From JBGPBY01 sp041481485 (GTDB lineage: Bacteria; Acidobacteriota; Terriglobia; 20CM-2-55-15): a stretch of 20,371 nt of DNA. The stretch covers positions 1 through 20,371 of the forward strand of contig JBGPBY010000057.1 of assembly GCA_041481485.1 (NCBI GenBank), given 5' to 3'. The notes beneath the pieces are model-generated. The model was not told the DNA's origin. It did no database searches and saw only the letters and a program-made list of their open reading frames with translations. Below are positions 5,377 to 12,494 of this stretch, piece by piece (positions within the stretch are counted from its first letter, which is position 1; each line of letters starts with the position of its first letter). Position numbers and translations under genes: made by a program.

Positions 5377-6884
5377 TTGGCCACCGGATGCACAGCGGCA
5401 AATCGTTCGATGGCAGCTGTCACGGATGCGGCGAGCTTCGACTGAAACGTGCTGTCGAGCAGCGCCGCGGCGCTGGCCGGATTATTCACGTTGCCGACCT
5501 CAATCAGAACGGACGGCATGGTCGCGCTGGCAAGCACGCCGACCGGTCCGGTCCGCACCGGGAAATTCCATCCGGGAAATGCATTGCTCAATTCCTCGCT
5601 GAGAAATCCGGCGATTTCCGCGCTCGACGCCCGATTGTTGCGGTAGCCAAGGTACCACGGCTGAAAGAGCCGCTGTGCGGGCCCGGCGGGCGCGAGGCTC
5701 GCTGCAAAATTATCCTGAATGATATACACCGATGACGAAAAGTCCGACTTGTTCGGCGAATTCCCGATATGAAGGCTGACAAAAAGATTCGCCTGATTGT
5801 TGTTGGCGACCGACGAACGCGCTTCGCTGGTGAGTGCGGCGTCGGAGTCGCGAGTCAGGATCACCGTCGTTCCCAGACGGACCTGCAATGTGGAGCGCAG
5901 CCTTCTTGCCATCGCCAGCGTGAGATCTTTTTCCAGTGCGTTCATGGTGCTGGTGCCGGTATCGATTCCCCCGTGGCCGGGATCAATCACAACCACGCGA
6001 ATTCCCGAGGTATTTGCCGGGATCGTGGTGGCTGGCCGAGCCGGAATATCGGCGGGGGCAGCGTTTCCAGCAGCAACCGGGACGGCAGGAGGGGCAGGAG
6101 TTTCCGTGACTTCGGGCTTACGCAGGAAATCGATGAAGTGCACTCGATTCTCATCTGCGGTCAGTGTCCGGACGTCACCGACCTCATCCGTTGTTTCGAC
6201 AGTGATTTTCGCCGTGCCGTCGGAATCGTTGAAGCTGATCGATCCGACGAGACGGTCTTTGTAATCGACACTCTCTCTCGCAGGGTCAATCGCTTTGGAT
6301 CCGAAGATCAGAGTGGTGCGATGTTGCGCGACATCGCGCTTAACATCGACGGTGACCGGAACTCCCGTGCGCAACGTCAGGCGCGTGAGCGTTCCCTGAT
6401 TCTGCGCATTCATTGCCAGGTCTATCGGTTTCACCGCTCCGGCAAAAACTCGCGGGGCTCCGGACCGTCGACGGAATTCCATTCCGGTGAGCCGCGTCAA
6501 CCCCTGCTGAAGGAACTCGGGTGGAACAAGCCACACGCCGTTGTCGTGAAGCACCGGGCTCGGCAAAAGCGACAGCTGATTGTTGACCGAGATTGCTGCG
6601 CTGTTCCGTGTCAGGACAATTTGAGAGTTCGTTCCGCGAATCGTGAAGACTTCCTGCGTCGCATCGTTGGTAAATGGCAGATTGAGTTGCTTCACCAGAT
6701 CCGCCAGAGGAAGATACTGCACTCGATTAATGGTCTGTGTCTTCAGGATAAGGACGGAGTCTTCAAAATAGACCGGCAGGTCCGTATCCGCGGCGCGCAG
6801 CAAAACCGCCGGGAAAATAATTACCGCGGCTATTGCCATGGGCAGAACGATCATCCAGGAGGTGCGTTTAAGAGAACCCGGCAT
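5373..6884 (-). CDS. N-acetylmuramoyl-L-alanine amidase (Amidase_3, AmiC-like)
   Basis: Zinc-dependent periplasmic enzyme that cleaves the bond between N-acetylmuramic acid and L-alanine in peptidoglycan, as in daughter-cell separation and wall turnover. Residues 10-32 are a signal sequence. About 36-150 resembles the copper-amine-oxidase-N-like wall-binding domain common before amidases, and about 150-255 is an AMIN-like beta domain. A Pro/Ala-rich linker follows (258-292), then the Amidase_3 domain (295-498). The zinc ligands are His304 in DPGHGG, Glu318 in ALEKDL and His372 in SLHIG. The catalytic Glu462 lies in IEVGN. An insertion near 380-420 could be the regulatory helix that blocks the active site in AmiC-type enzymes. 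No strong ribosome site precedes the ATG. It is followed, with an ATGA overlap, by the GerMN gene and then rph. Confidence 0.93.
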   Translation of the reverse strand: MPGSLKRTSWMIVLPMAIAAVIIFPAVLLRAADTDLPVYFEDSVLILKTQTINRVQYLPLADLVKQLNLPFTNDATQEVFTIRGTNSQIVLTRNSAAISVNNQLSLLPSPVLHDNGVWLVPPEFLQQGLTRLTGMEFRRRSGAPRVFAGAVKPIDLAMNAQNQGTLTRLTLRTGVPVTVDVKRDVAQHRTTLIFGSKAIDPARESVDYKDRLVGSISFNDSDGTAKITVETTDEVGDVRTLTADENRVHFIDFLRKPEVTETPAPPAVPVAAGNAAPADIPARPATTIPANTSGIRVVVIDPGHGGIDTGTSTMNALEKDLTLAMARRLRSTLQVRLGTTVILTRDSDAALTSEARSSVANNNQANLFVSLHIGNSPNKSDFSSSVYIIQDNFAASLAPAGPAQRLFQPWYLGYRNNRASSAEIAGFLSEELSNAFPGWNFPVRTGPVGVLASATMPSVLIEVGNVNNPASAAALLDSTFQSKLAASVTAAIERFAAVHPVAK

Positions 6885-6934
6885 AGAAGAGTCTCAGTCT
6901 ACCGCACTTTGTCCAGTCTGCAGGATGAAGCGCG

Positions 6935-7261
6935 TCACACATCCATGAATCCGGTGCGGACGTGGTAGCTCTCTTCCACGGGCATGATGCGAATAAATCC
7001 GTCTCCGGATTCGCCGGTTCTGGCGGTTTCAGCGACGATTCGGACGATGTCGTCCACCCAGGAATCGTCGGTGACAATGTCGATGAGGATCCTCGGCATC
7101 AGCGTTTCGTATTCCACGCCGCGATACATGGCGTGCCAAGGCCCTTCCGGACCACCCGCGGTACGGATCTCGCGAGCTGTCATTCCGGAGATGACGGGGC
7201 TGAGCGCCGCAACCAAGTCGTCAAGCTTTCCTGGCCGTACAATGCACTGGATCAACTTCAT
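6935..7261 (-). CDS. Divergent P-II family signal protein
   Basis: A 108-residue protein of the GlnB/GlnK fold, which in standard members forms trimers that sense ATP/ADP and 2-oxoglutarate and control ammonium transport and glutamine synthetase. The fold is seen in MKLIQCIVRPGKLDDL (1-16), the T-loop ending YRGVEY (46-51) with Tyr46, Arg47 and Tyr51, and the C-terminal VEESYHVRTG (95-104). Key differences are visible. The T-loop base has GGPEGP where GRQKG is usual, so Gln39, which helps bind 2-oxoglutarate, is missing. GDGFI replaces GDGKI, so the ATP-contacting Lys90 is lost. No amtB, glnA or glnD lies nearby. It may bind a different ligand or partner. Fifty bases separate it from the amidase, so shared transcription is possible. 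No clear ribosome site precedes the ATG. Confidence 0.82.
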   Translation of the reverse strand: MKLIQCIVRPGKLDDLVAALSPVISGMTAREIRTAGGPEGPWHAMYRGVEYETLMPRILIDIVTDDSWVDDIVRIVAETARTGESGDGFIRIMPVEESYHVRTGFMDV

Positions 7262-7287
7262 AGCAACCAGGAAAGTTTAGATGGAAA

Positions 7288-7315
7288 GTGCAGGCGCGGT
7301 CTATGGAGGTGTAAA
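7288..7315 (+). repeat. Partial copy of the GGGCGGTC repeat family
   Basis: TGCAGGCGCGGTCTATGG followed by AGGTGTAAATAAA matches the left end of the long repeat at 14836 (TGTAGGGGCGGTC, then GAAGGTGTGAAGAAATAA) with several changes. Only one arm is present, so this is probably a decayed copy. It lies 27 bases before the start of the P-II gene and could overlap its promoter. Confidence 0.45.
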
Positions 7316-7344
7316 TAAATCGCAGGATACGGGGATCAAGAAAT

Positions 7345-7447
7345 CCCTCTCCCAACGGGAGAGGGGGCCGAAGGCCGGTGAGGGGTACCACAAGTAAATA
7401 TCGTTACTCGTGGTACCCTCACCGGCCGCTGCGCGGCCCCTCTCCGC
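7345..7447. repeat. Compound palindromic repeat
   Basis: A 9-bp perfect hairpin (7345-7353 and 7357-7365, CCCTCTCCC-AAC-GGGAGAGGG) runs into a larger palindrome. GGCCGGTGAGGGGTACCAC (7373-7391) pairs with 7410-7427 with one bulged G. Outside these arms, GAGAGGGGGCCG pairs with CGGCCCCTCTC (ending near 7446). The motif CCCTCTCCC...GGTGAGGG is typical of intergenic repeats found in many bacterial genomes. It lies between the P-II gene and the lipoprotein gene, ends 5 bases from the latter's stop and could block readthrough, but no T-run follows. Confidence 0.7.
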
Positions 7448-7451
7448 GGAT

Positions 7452-8144
7452 TTAACCTTTGCTTGCTACTTCTGTCGGTGCGGTGACCTCCACGCTCTTT
7501 TCCAGCGTGAATTTCAGTTTGGCCTCCGGCGCCAGTTCCACTTCCTTCCCTTTCGTGGCCAGCACGGTTCCAGTTCCTGCGCCGCCGCCAATGGCTGCGC
7601 CTTCAGCCGCGCCCTTCTTGCCACCTGCGATTGCGCCAATTGCAGCTCCAACTCCTGCCGCTCCGCCGATAATTCCGGCATCGCGCTTCTTGGTGTTTTG
7701 AGCTTCTGCGAACCAGTCCTTCGTCGAAATGGAAACCGTCTTTCCATCCTGTACAAAGTCGGTCAGTGTCAGACGGAGGCTGGCCAGCCCTTTGACGCGC
7801 CCAGACTCCTTCGCATCGACCACGCGTCCGTGTACCTTCGTCCCTTTTCTGAGTACCGTTTCTTCTTTGATCATGACTGGCGCGGCAAGCGTTCCTTCAA
7901 ATCGGTCTCCGGTATTGTTTTTCCCGGAGTTCAAGGATTCGCCGAGCGAAATCTGCAATACCGTTCCGGCCGGCACTTCCAGGATTCTGGCTTCCGGTAC
8001 CTTCGGCTCAGGTTTATCAGGAGCCGCTGACCCCGGAGCGGCTGCCGGAGAAGACGCTCCGGGCTGGTCCGCTGCCGGAGACGAACAGGCCGCAAGCAAA
8101 GATGCTACGGCAAATGATAAGACTCCCATTTTTAGCAATTTCAT
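7452..8144 (-). CDS. Glycine-zipper lipoprotein
   Basis: A 230-residue lipoprotein of unknown function. The start at 8144 is chosen because GGGAGGAG precedes this ATG at good distance; a longer frame to 8180 has no such site. The signal peptide ends in the lipobox LLAAC with Cys20, followed by Ser-Ser, which favours the outer membrane in proteobacterial sorting rules. A Pro/Ala/Ser linker (21-55) leads to a beta-rich domain (GTVLQISLGESLNSG, VLRKGTKVHGRVVDA) and then a glycine zipper (GIIGGAAGVGAAIGAIAGG and GAAEGAAIGGGAGTGTVLAT). The end is a short beta segment. The domain order matches the protein at 2760-3404, with low identity except for GTxVHG/GRVKGLASL-like segments. It may act in envelope integrity, but no partner is encoded next to it. 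Confidence 0.78.
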   Translation of the reverse strand: MKLLKMGVLSFAVASLLAACSSPAADQPGASSPAAAPGSAAPDKPEPKVPEARILEVPAGTVLQISLGESLNSGKNNTGDRFEGTLAAPVMIKEETVLRKGTKVHGRVVDAKESGRVKGLASLRLTLTDFVQDGKTVSISTKDWFAEAQNTKKRDAGIIGGAAGVGAAIGAIAGGKKGAAEGAAIGGGAGTGTVLATKGKEVELAPEAKLKFTLEKSVEVTAPTEVASKG

Positions 8145-8319
8145 CGTGAAACTCCTCCCTGGATTTAATGGCACTGGCAATCCTTACGGTATTACGGGGA
8201 CACGGATTTAATGTGGGCACGATCGGTGCCATAGCCGGTCGTTTGTTTGCAAGAACTTACAGGGATAGCGTCCGAGGAAAAACTCCATATCGGGGACGAA
8301 AGTGGATGGGGGAGACTCC

Positions 8320-8961
8320 CTAAACCAGAACTGTCTCCAGCCCGCGGATGCAGCGCGTCAATTCAAGCCCGCTGCCGACAGGAATCAGCACAGACTGAAG
8401 ATCCCGCTTGATACGGACGTGCTTTCGATACGCCACCGCGTGCGGCTGTGTCATTTCGGGATACGTCATGTTGTCCGCAATGACCAGCGCCCCCGGACTC
8501 AGTTTCGGATAGAACAAATCGAAGCACGGAATGTACATATCCTTCCACACGTCGAGCAGAATGAAATCCAGCGGCCCGTCAATTTTCGCAATCGACTCCC
8601 TGGCGTCGCCCAAACGGAAATCCACAAATCCGGACAACCCTGCCTTCTGCAATTGTGATCGTGCGTGGGCCTGCTTTTCGGCGATCGCATCCAGCGTAAT
8701 CAGCTTGCCACCATTGGCACGAGCCGCCTCCGCGAGCCACACCGTCGAATAGCCATACGACGTCCCGATTTCCAGAATGGTTTTCGCCTTCAACTCCTTG
8801 GCCAGCAGGTTCATCAACTGTCCGGTCGCCGGCCCGACGGAAAGCAGAAACTCGTCCCGATGTTTTGCCCAATCGGCGTCCATCATGTCGCGGGTGCGCT
8901 TGTTTTCTTCTTCGGACCGTTTTTCGTATTCACGTAGGACGGTTTCGACGGCCTGATCCAT
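8320..8961 (-). CDS. SAM-dependent O-methyltransferase (CCoAOMT-like)
   Basis: A 213-residue class I methyltransferase of the O-methyltransferase family 3 (catechol or caffeoyl-CoA type). Residues 61-70 hold the SAM-binding loop ILEIGTSYGYS. The acidic residue after strand 2 is Asp91 in KLITLDA. DFRLGDARE follows, and the metal site region FILLDVWKDMYIPCFDLFYPKLSPGALVIADNMTYPE (about 133-169) has the Asp and Asn-type ligands seen in divalent-metal members. The substrate cannot be told: catechols, flavonoid-like phenols or small polyketides are typical. A strong GAGGAG site lies before the ATG. Its start faces the UBP zinc-finger gene, so the two are divergent and share about 70 bases of upstream DNA. 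No biosynthetic cluster is evident. Confidence 0.85.
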   Translation of the reverse strand: MDQAVETVLREYEKRSEEENKRTRDMMDADWAKHRDEFLLSVGPATGQLMNLLAKELKAKTILEIGTSYGYSTVWLAEAARANGGKLITLDAIAEKQAHARSQLQKAGLSGFVDFRLGDARESIAKIDGPLDFILLDVWKDMYIPCFDLFYPKLSPGALVIADNMTYPEMTQPHAVAYRKHVRIKRDLQSVLIPVGSGLELTRCIRGLETVLV

Positions 8962-9034
8962 GAAATCTCCTCTTATTCGGTCAACCTCGCCTATTTTCGC
9001 TTGTAATGGAGCAAATCTCAGTTACAAATATTTA

Positions 9035-9298
9035 ATGGCTTCCTGTACACATCTGGATCAGGTCCACGAAGTTCGACCTCACACACGAGGCTGTGAGGAA
9101 TGCCTGAAAATGGGCGATGTCTGGGTGCACCTCCGGTTATGCATGTCCTGCGGGCATGTGGGCTGTTGCGATTCTTCAAAAAACAAACATGCGACAAAAC
9201 ATTTTCGTGCGGTGAAACATCCGATCGTCCGCTCCCTCGAACCGGGCGAAGACTGGGGCTGGTGTTATGTCGACGAAGTCGAACTCGATTTCAGCTGA
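9035..9298 (+). CDS. UBP-type zinc finger protein
   Basis: An 87-residue single-domain protein with a zf-UBP fold (PF02148). The Cys/His pattern is complete: C4 and H5, then C-E-E-C, C-M-S-C-G-H-V-G-C-C and H-A-T-K-H-F with a further His. In eukaryotic deubiquitinases and HDAC6 this fold binds the free Gly-Gly end of ubiquitin; the bacterial solo forms have no settled role. The ATG at 9035 is chosen because it starts the MASCTHLDQV segment where the domain begins; an upstream ATG at 8960 would overlap the opposite gene's start codon. No good ribosome site is seen for either. The last 32 bases overlap the DUF5996 gene, which argues for coupled expression. Confidence 0.85.
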   Translation: MASCTHLDQVHEVRPHTRGCEECLKMGDVWVHLRLCMSCGHVGCCDSSKNKHATKHFRAVKHPIVRSLEPGEDWGWCYVDEVELDFS

Positions 9299-10187
9299 TT
9301 GGCCGCCGCTTCCCTATGCCGAATGGGAAAGTACGCGTGACACGCTTCACATGTGGACGCAAATCGTCGGCAAGACTCGCATGGTCCTCGAACCGCGCCA
9401 GAATCACTGGTGGCACGTCACGCTCTATGTCACACCTGTCGGACTAACGACATCGCCGATGCCGTATCAGGGTCGAACTTTCGTCGTGGACTTCGACTTT
9501 GTTGCGCATCGTCTTGTCATTCAGGCCAGTGACGGCCGGCAACACACCATGCGTCTGGGACCATGTTCCGTTGCGTCATTTTATAAGGAGTACATGTTGT
9601 CTCTGAAGACGCTCGGTATCGAAGTGACAATCGATCGCAAACCGGCGGAATTCGACGACCCCACCCCACACGACGTCGACGAGCACCATGCGTCCTACGA
9701 TCGAGGCGCCGTGGAACGCTTTCATCGCATTCTGCTGAATGTCGATCGCGTCCTCAAAAAATTCCGCGCTCAATTTATTGGGAAATGCAGTCCCGTTCAC
9801 TTTTTCTGGGGATCCTTTGATCTGGCTGTGACTCGATTTACCGGAGCCCCGGGACAGCTCGCTGCAGAAGCCGATTCCATGACGCGTGAAGCCTATTCGC
9901 ACGAAGTCAGCAGCTGCGGATTCTGGCCTGGAGATCGCCGTTTTCCCCATGCGGCGTTCTATGCCTACGCCATGCCAGCGCCGGAAGGATTTTCCGCGCA
10001 GCCCGTCCGGCCTGCCGCTGCAGGTTGGGATACGAAGCTTGGAGAATTTATTCTGAAATACGACGACATCCATTCGCTTCCATCACCGGAAACGGCGATT
10101 CTCGACTTCTGCCGGAGTACATATGAGGCAGCCGCGAATGCAGGCCACTGGGATCGTAAAGCTCTGGAGCGCCACCCCGCCCTATAG
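9267..10187 (+). CDS. DUF5996 family protein
   Basis: A 306-residue cytoplasmic protein of a widespread family without known function. Recognised features are the N-terminal W-x-x-LPYAEWESTRDTLHMWTQIVGK segment, the HWWHVTLYVTPVGLTTSPMPY block, FVVDFDFVAHRLVI, the central FRAQFIGKCSPVHFFWGSFDLAVTRF motif, and EAYSHEVSSCGFWPGD. Several invariant His, Trp and Asp residues (HWWH, PVHFFWG, YSHEV) could form a metal or catalytic site, but none is proven. The ATG at 9267 lies inside the end of the UBP zinc-finger gene in another frame, so translational coupling is likely. At the 3' end it overlaps the convergent transporter gene by 6 bases. Full length compared with the family as I recall it. Confidence 0.85.
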   Translation: MSTKSNSISADWPPLPYAEWESTRDTLHMWTQIVGKTRMVLEPRQNHWWHVTLYVTPVGLTTSPMPYQGRTFVVDFDFVAHRLVIQASDGRQHTMRLGPCSVASFYKEYMLSLKTLGIEVTIDRKPAEFDDPTPHDVDEHHASYDRGAVERFHRILLNVDRVLKKFRAQFIGKCSPVHFFWGSFDLAVTRFTGAPGQLAAEADSMTREAYSHEVSSCGFWPGDRRFPHAAFYAYAMPAPEGFSAQPVRPAAAGWDTKLGEFILKYDDIHSLPSPETAILDFCRSTYEAAANAGHWDRKALERHPAL

Positions 10188-11051
10188 ATGTTTGGAATCG
10201 AGAAACTCTCGAACCACCGTGGCGATCTCGCGGTGATCGCCATCAACGGCGAAGTTTAGCTTCCGCATTTCCTGCTCTGAAATCTTTCCTGCAAGCGCCG
10301 CGAACGCTTTGCGAACCTCGGGATGCTTTGCTGCCACTTCATCGCGCAAAAGCGGTGCGGCGTCATACGGAGGAAAGTAATGTTTGTCGTCTTCCAGCGG
10401 AAAAAGATGAAGGGAGTCGATCAGCCCATCCGTGGAGTTGCCGGCAATGACGTCGACCTGTCCGGCGGCCAGCGCCTTGTAGGTCAGTCCAAGATCCATG
10501 ACTCGTGGTGGCATTGCAAACTGCAAGCCGTAAAGTTTTGCAAGTCCGGGGAAGCCGTCTTCGCGTTCGACGAATTCATAACCGAATCCGGCCGTCCAGG
10601 TCTTCGCCGCGGGGACGGCGTCTGAAATCGTTTTGAGGTGAAGTTTTTCGGCGTCGCTTCCGCGAACGACAATGACAAACGTATTGTTGAATCCAAGCGG
10701 TTCGGTCCATTCGGTCCGGAATCGATTCTGATAATCGGTTTTCACCAGTTCGTAAACGTGATTTGCATCCGATTCCTTTGGCTTCTTGAGAATCGCTTCC
10801 AGTGCCGTCCCCGTGTATTCGACATAGGCGTCGATCTGTCCGGCGATAAGGGCCTGATGACAGATCAGCGTGCCACCGAGATTCAGCTTTCGCTCCACCG
10901 CCAATTTCGTGGTGCGTTCGATTTGCTGTGCGAGCAGTTCGCCGAGGATTACCTGTTCGGTGAAATTCTTCGATCCCACGACAATTCGATCCGGGCGAGA
11001 GCAGGCGCTTGCCAGCAGGAATGTTGCGATCGCGAGTGCAGCACGCTTCAA
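10182..11051 (-). CDS. Betaine/choline-type ABC transporter substrate-binding lipoprotein
   Basis: A 289-residue binding protein of the OpuAC/ProX/OsmF family (PF04069), which captures quaternary ammonium compounds such as glycine betaine, choline or, in the EgtU branch, ergothioneine. Residues 1-17 are a lipoprotein signal (LLASAC, Cys17). The family opening IVVGSKNFTEQVILGELLAQ is at 23-42, followed by LGGTLICHQALIAGQIDAYVEYTGT (58-82), and the second lobe has GLTYKALAAGQVDVIAGNSTDG (207-228). The start codon is TTG: TTGA overlaps the permease stop, and AAGGAG lies 8 bases before it. It is the third gene of ATPase-permease-binding protein. Ligand specificity is open; the divergent egtB-egtD pair suggests that a histidine-betaine or ergothioneine-like ligand should be considered. 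Confidence 0.9.
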   Translation of the reverse strand: MKRAALAIATFLLASACSRPDRIVVGSKNFTEQVILGELLAQQIERTTKLAVERKLNLGGTLICHQALIAGQIDAYVEYTGTALEAILKKPKESDANHVYELVKTDYQNRFRTEWTEPLGFNNTFVIVVRGSDAEKLHLKTISDAVPAAKTWTAGFGYEFVEREDGFPGLAKLYGLQFAMPPRVMDLGLTYKALAAGQVDVIAGNSTDGLIDSLHLFPLEDDKHYFPPYDAAPLLRDEVAAKHPEVRKAFAALAGKISEQEMRKLNFAVDGDHREIATVVREFLDSKHL

Positions 11052-11689
11052 TTTCGTCTCTCCTTCGTGAAATGCCGTTCCACCATGCTCAGTCCAAAGT
11101 CAGCGGTAAGCGCGATGGCCGCAGCAGGAATGGCTCCGGCGAGGATAACGCGATAGTCCAGCATCGACGTACCGCGAAAAATGAACATGCCGAGTCCGCC
11201 GGCTCCGATGGCTGCGGCAATAGTGGCTACGCCGACAGCAATGACTGTCGCCACCCGCACACCTGCAAAAATGACTCCCAAAGAAAGCGGGATCTCGACC
11301 TGCCAAAGCAGCTGGCCGTCCGTCATGCCCATCCCGCGGCCGGCTTCCCGGACCGCGGGATCGACACCCATGATCCCTGTAAACGTATTGCGGACGATCG
11401 GAAGCAGTGAATACAAAAACAAAGCAATGATGGCTGTGCGTGCTCCAATTCCGCCGATGAAGGGAATCGGAATGAGAAATCCAAACAGTGCCAGGCTCGG
11501 AATGGTCTGAACGACATTGGCGAAGGCGAGGACAGGCCGGCCCAGTGCCGGCCGTCGGGTCATGAGAATTCCAAGAGGGATGCCGGCCGTGCAGGCGAGC
11601 AGAATCGAATCCACGACCAGGAAAAGGTGTTCCAGACTCTGATGGAATATTTCGAAACGGTTCATCCACATGAATTCGAGAACCTTCAT
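11048..11689 (-). CDS. Betaine/choline-type ABC transporter permease
   Basis: A 213-residue integral membrane protein of the BPD_transp_1 family, OpuCB/ProW/YehW type. Five or six membrane helices are visible, about residues 19-42, 53-73, 82-100, 140-164 and 175-200. The cytoplasmic coupling loop is REAGRGMGMTDGQLLWQVEIPLS (114-136) with the EAA-G pattern, which docks on the ATPase. It forms the transmembrane pore, as a homodimer because only one permease gene is present. The start overlaps the ATPase stop (ATGA) and its own stop overlaps the TTG start of the binding protein, so the three genes form a tight operon. The length is normal for the OpuCB type; unlike EgtU, permease and binding protein are not fused. 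Confidence 0.93.
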   Translation of the reverse strand: MKVLEFMWMNRFEIFHQSLEHLFLVVDSILLACTAGIPLGILMTRRPALGRPVLAFANVVQTIPSLALFGFLIPIPFIGGIGARTAIIALFLYSLLPIVRNTFTGIMGVDPAVREAGRGMGMTDGQLLWQVEIPLSLGVIFAGVRVATVIAVGVATIAAAIGAGGLGMFIFRGTSMLDYRVILAGAIPAAAIALTADFGLSMVERHFTKERRN

Positions 11690-12432
11690 TGAAGGCTTTC
11701 AACGAAAGCTCGCGCTTCCGGGTGGTCGAGCTTTAAGAATTCTTCCGGTTTTACCAGAGCCACAATCCCGCCATCCTGCATGAGGCCGATGCGAGTGGCC
11801 AGTAAAAAGGCTTCGCGAATGTCGTGGGTAACAAAAATCATCGTCTTCTGCAGGCGAAGGTGCAGGCTCTTGAATTCCTTTTGAATCTCCCTTCGCGTAA
11901 TGGGGTCGAGCGCGCCGAAAGGTTCATCCAGAAGGAGAACCGGAGGATCCGCCGCCAGCGCACGCGCGACACCCACGCGCTGCCGTTGCCCTCCGGACAA
12001 CTCGTGAGGATATCGATGCGCAAAGGATTGCGGCGAAAGTCCGACAAGTTCCAGCATCTCGCGCACGCGCGCTGCGGTCTTCTCAAGCGGCCAGGACTCC
12101 AGCGCCGGCACCAGACCGACATTTCGTTCGACCGTGAAGTGAGGGAACAATCCGACTTCCTGAATCACGTAGCCGATGTGGCGGCGAAGACGAATGGGAT
12201 CCCAGTCTTTGGTGTTCGTTCCCGAAACAATGACGTTCCCGGAGGTCGGCTCCAGTAGCCGATTGACCATCTTCAATGATGTGGTCTTGCCGGATCCACT
12301 GCGGCCCAATAGAACCAGCAATTCACCATGGGAGATTTCAAACGAAATTCGGTCCAGCAGCTTTCGGCCGCCTGCAATGGAGTATTCCACGCTGTCAAAG
12401 ATGACGTCGTGAGACGAATGCATGCTCCGCAT
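11686..12432 (-). CDS. Betaine/choline-type ABC transporter ATP-binding protein
   Basis: A 248-residue ATPase of the OpuCA/ProV group that drives import. Walker A is GRSGSGKTT (43-51), the Q-loop Gln is 91, the signature LSGGQRQR is 145-152, Walker B VLLLDE is 165-170, the D-loop ALDP is 174-177 and the switch His is 203. The protein ends after the ATPase core at LDHPEARAFVESLQ. The C-terminal CBS pair that senses ionic strength in osmoregulated OpuA/OpuC-type ATPases is absent, so osmotic gating of the usual kind is not expected. The ATG at 12432 or 12423 could be used; neither has a good ribosome site. It is the first gene of the operon and is divergent from egtB, with about 62 bases between the two starts. 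Confidence 0.94.
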   Translation of the reverse strand: MRSMHSSHDVIFDSVEYSIAGGRKLLDRISFEISHGELLVLLGRSGSGKTTSLKMVNRLLEPTSGNVIVSGTNTKDWDPIRLRRHIGYVIQEVGLFPHFTVERNVGLVPALESWPLEKTAARVREMLELVGLSPQSFAHRYPHELSGGQRQRVGVARALAADPPVLLLDEPFGALDPITRREIQKEFKSLHLRLQKTMIFVTHDIREAFLLATRIGLMQDGGIVALVKPEEFLKLDHPEARAFVESLQ

Positions 12433-12494
12433 TGTAGCGCGCGAATTCGATCCATGCGTGTGCTAGAGTGATTGGACTCAAGAAGGCAAGACAC

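Noticed and set aside
5769..6968. Open frame of 399 codons on the plus strand
   Set aside because: Antisense to the amidase, whose zinc ligands and catalytic Glu are intact. The translation is Arg/Gly/Asp-rich without family features.
7345..7365. Rho-independent terminator
   Set aside because: A strong hairpin, but no T-run follows on either strand and it is part of a larger repeat.
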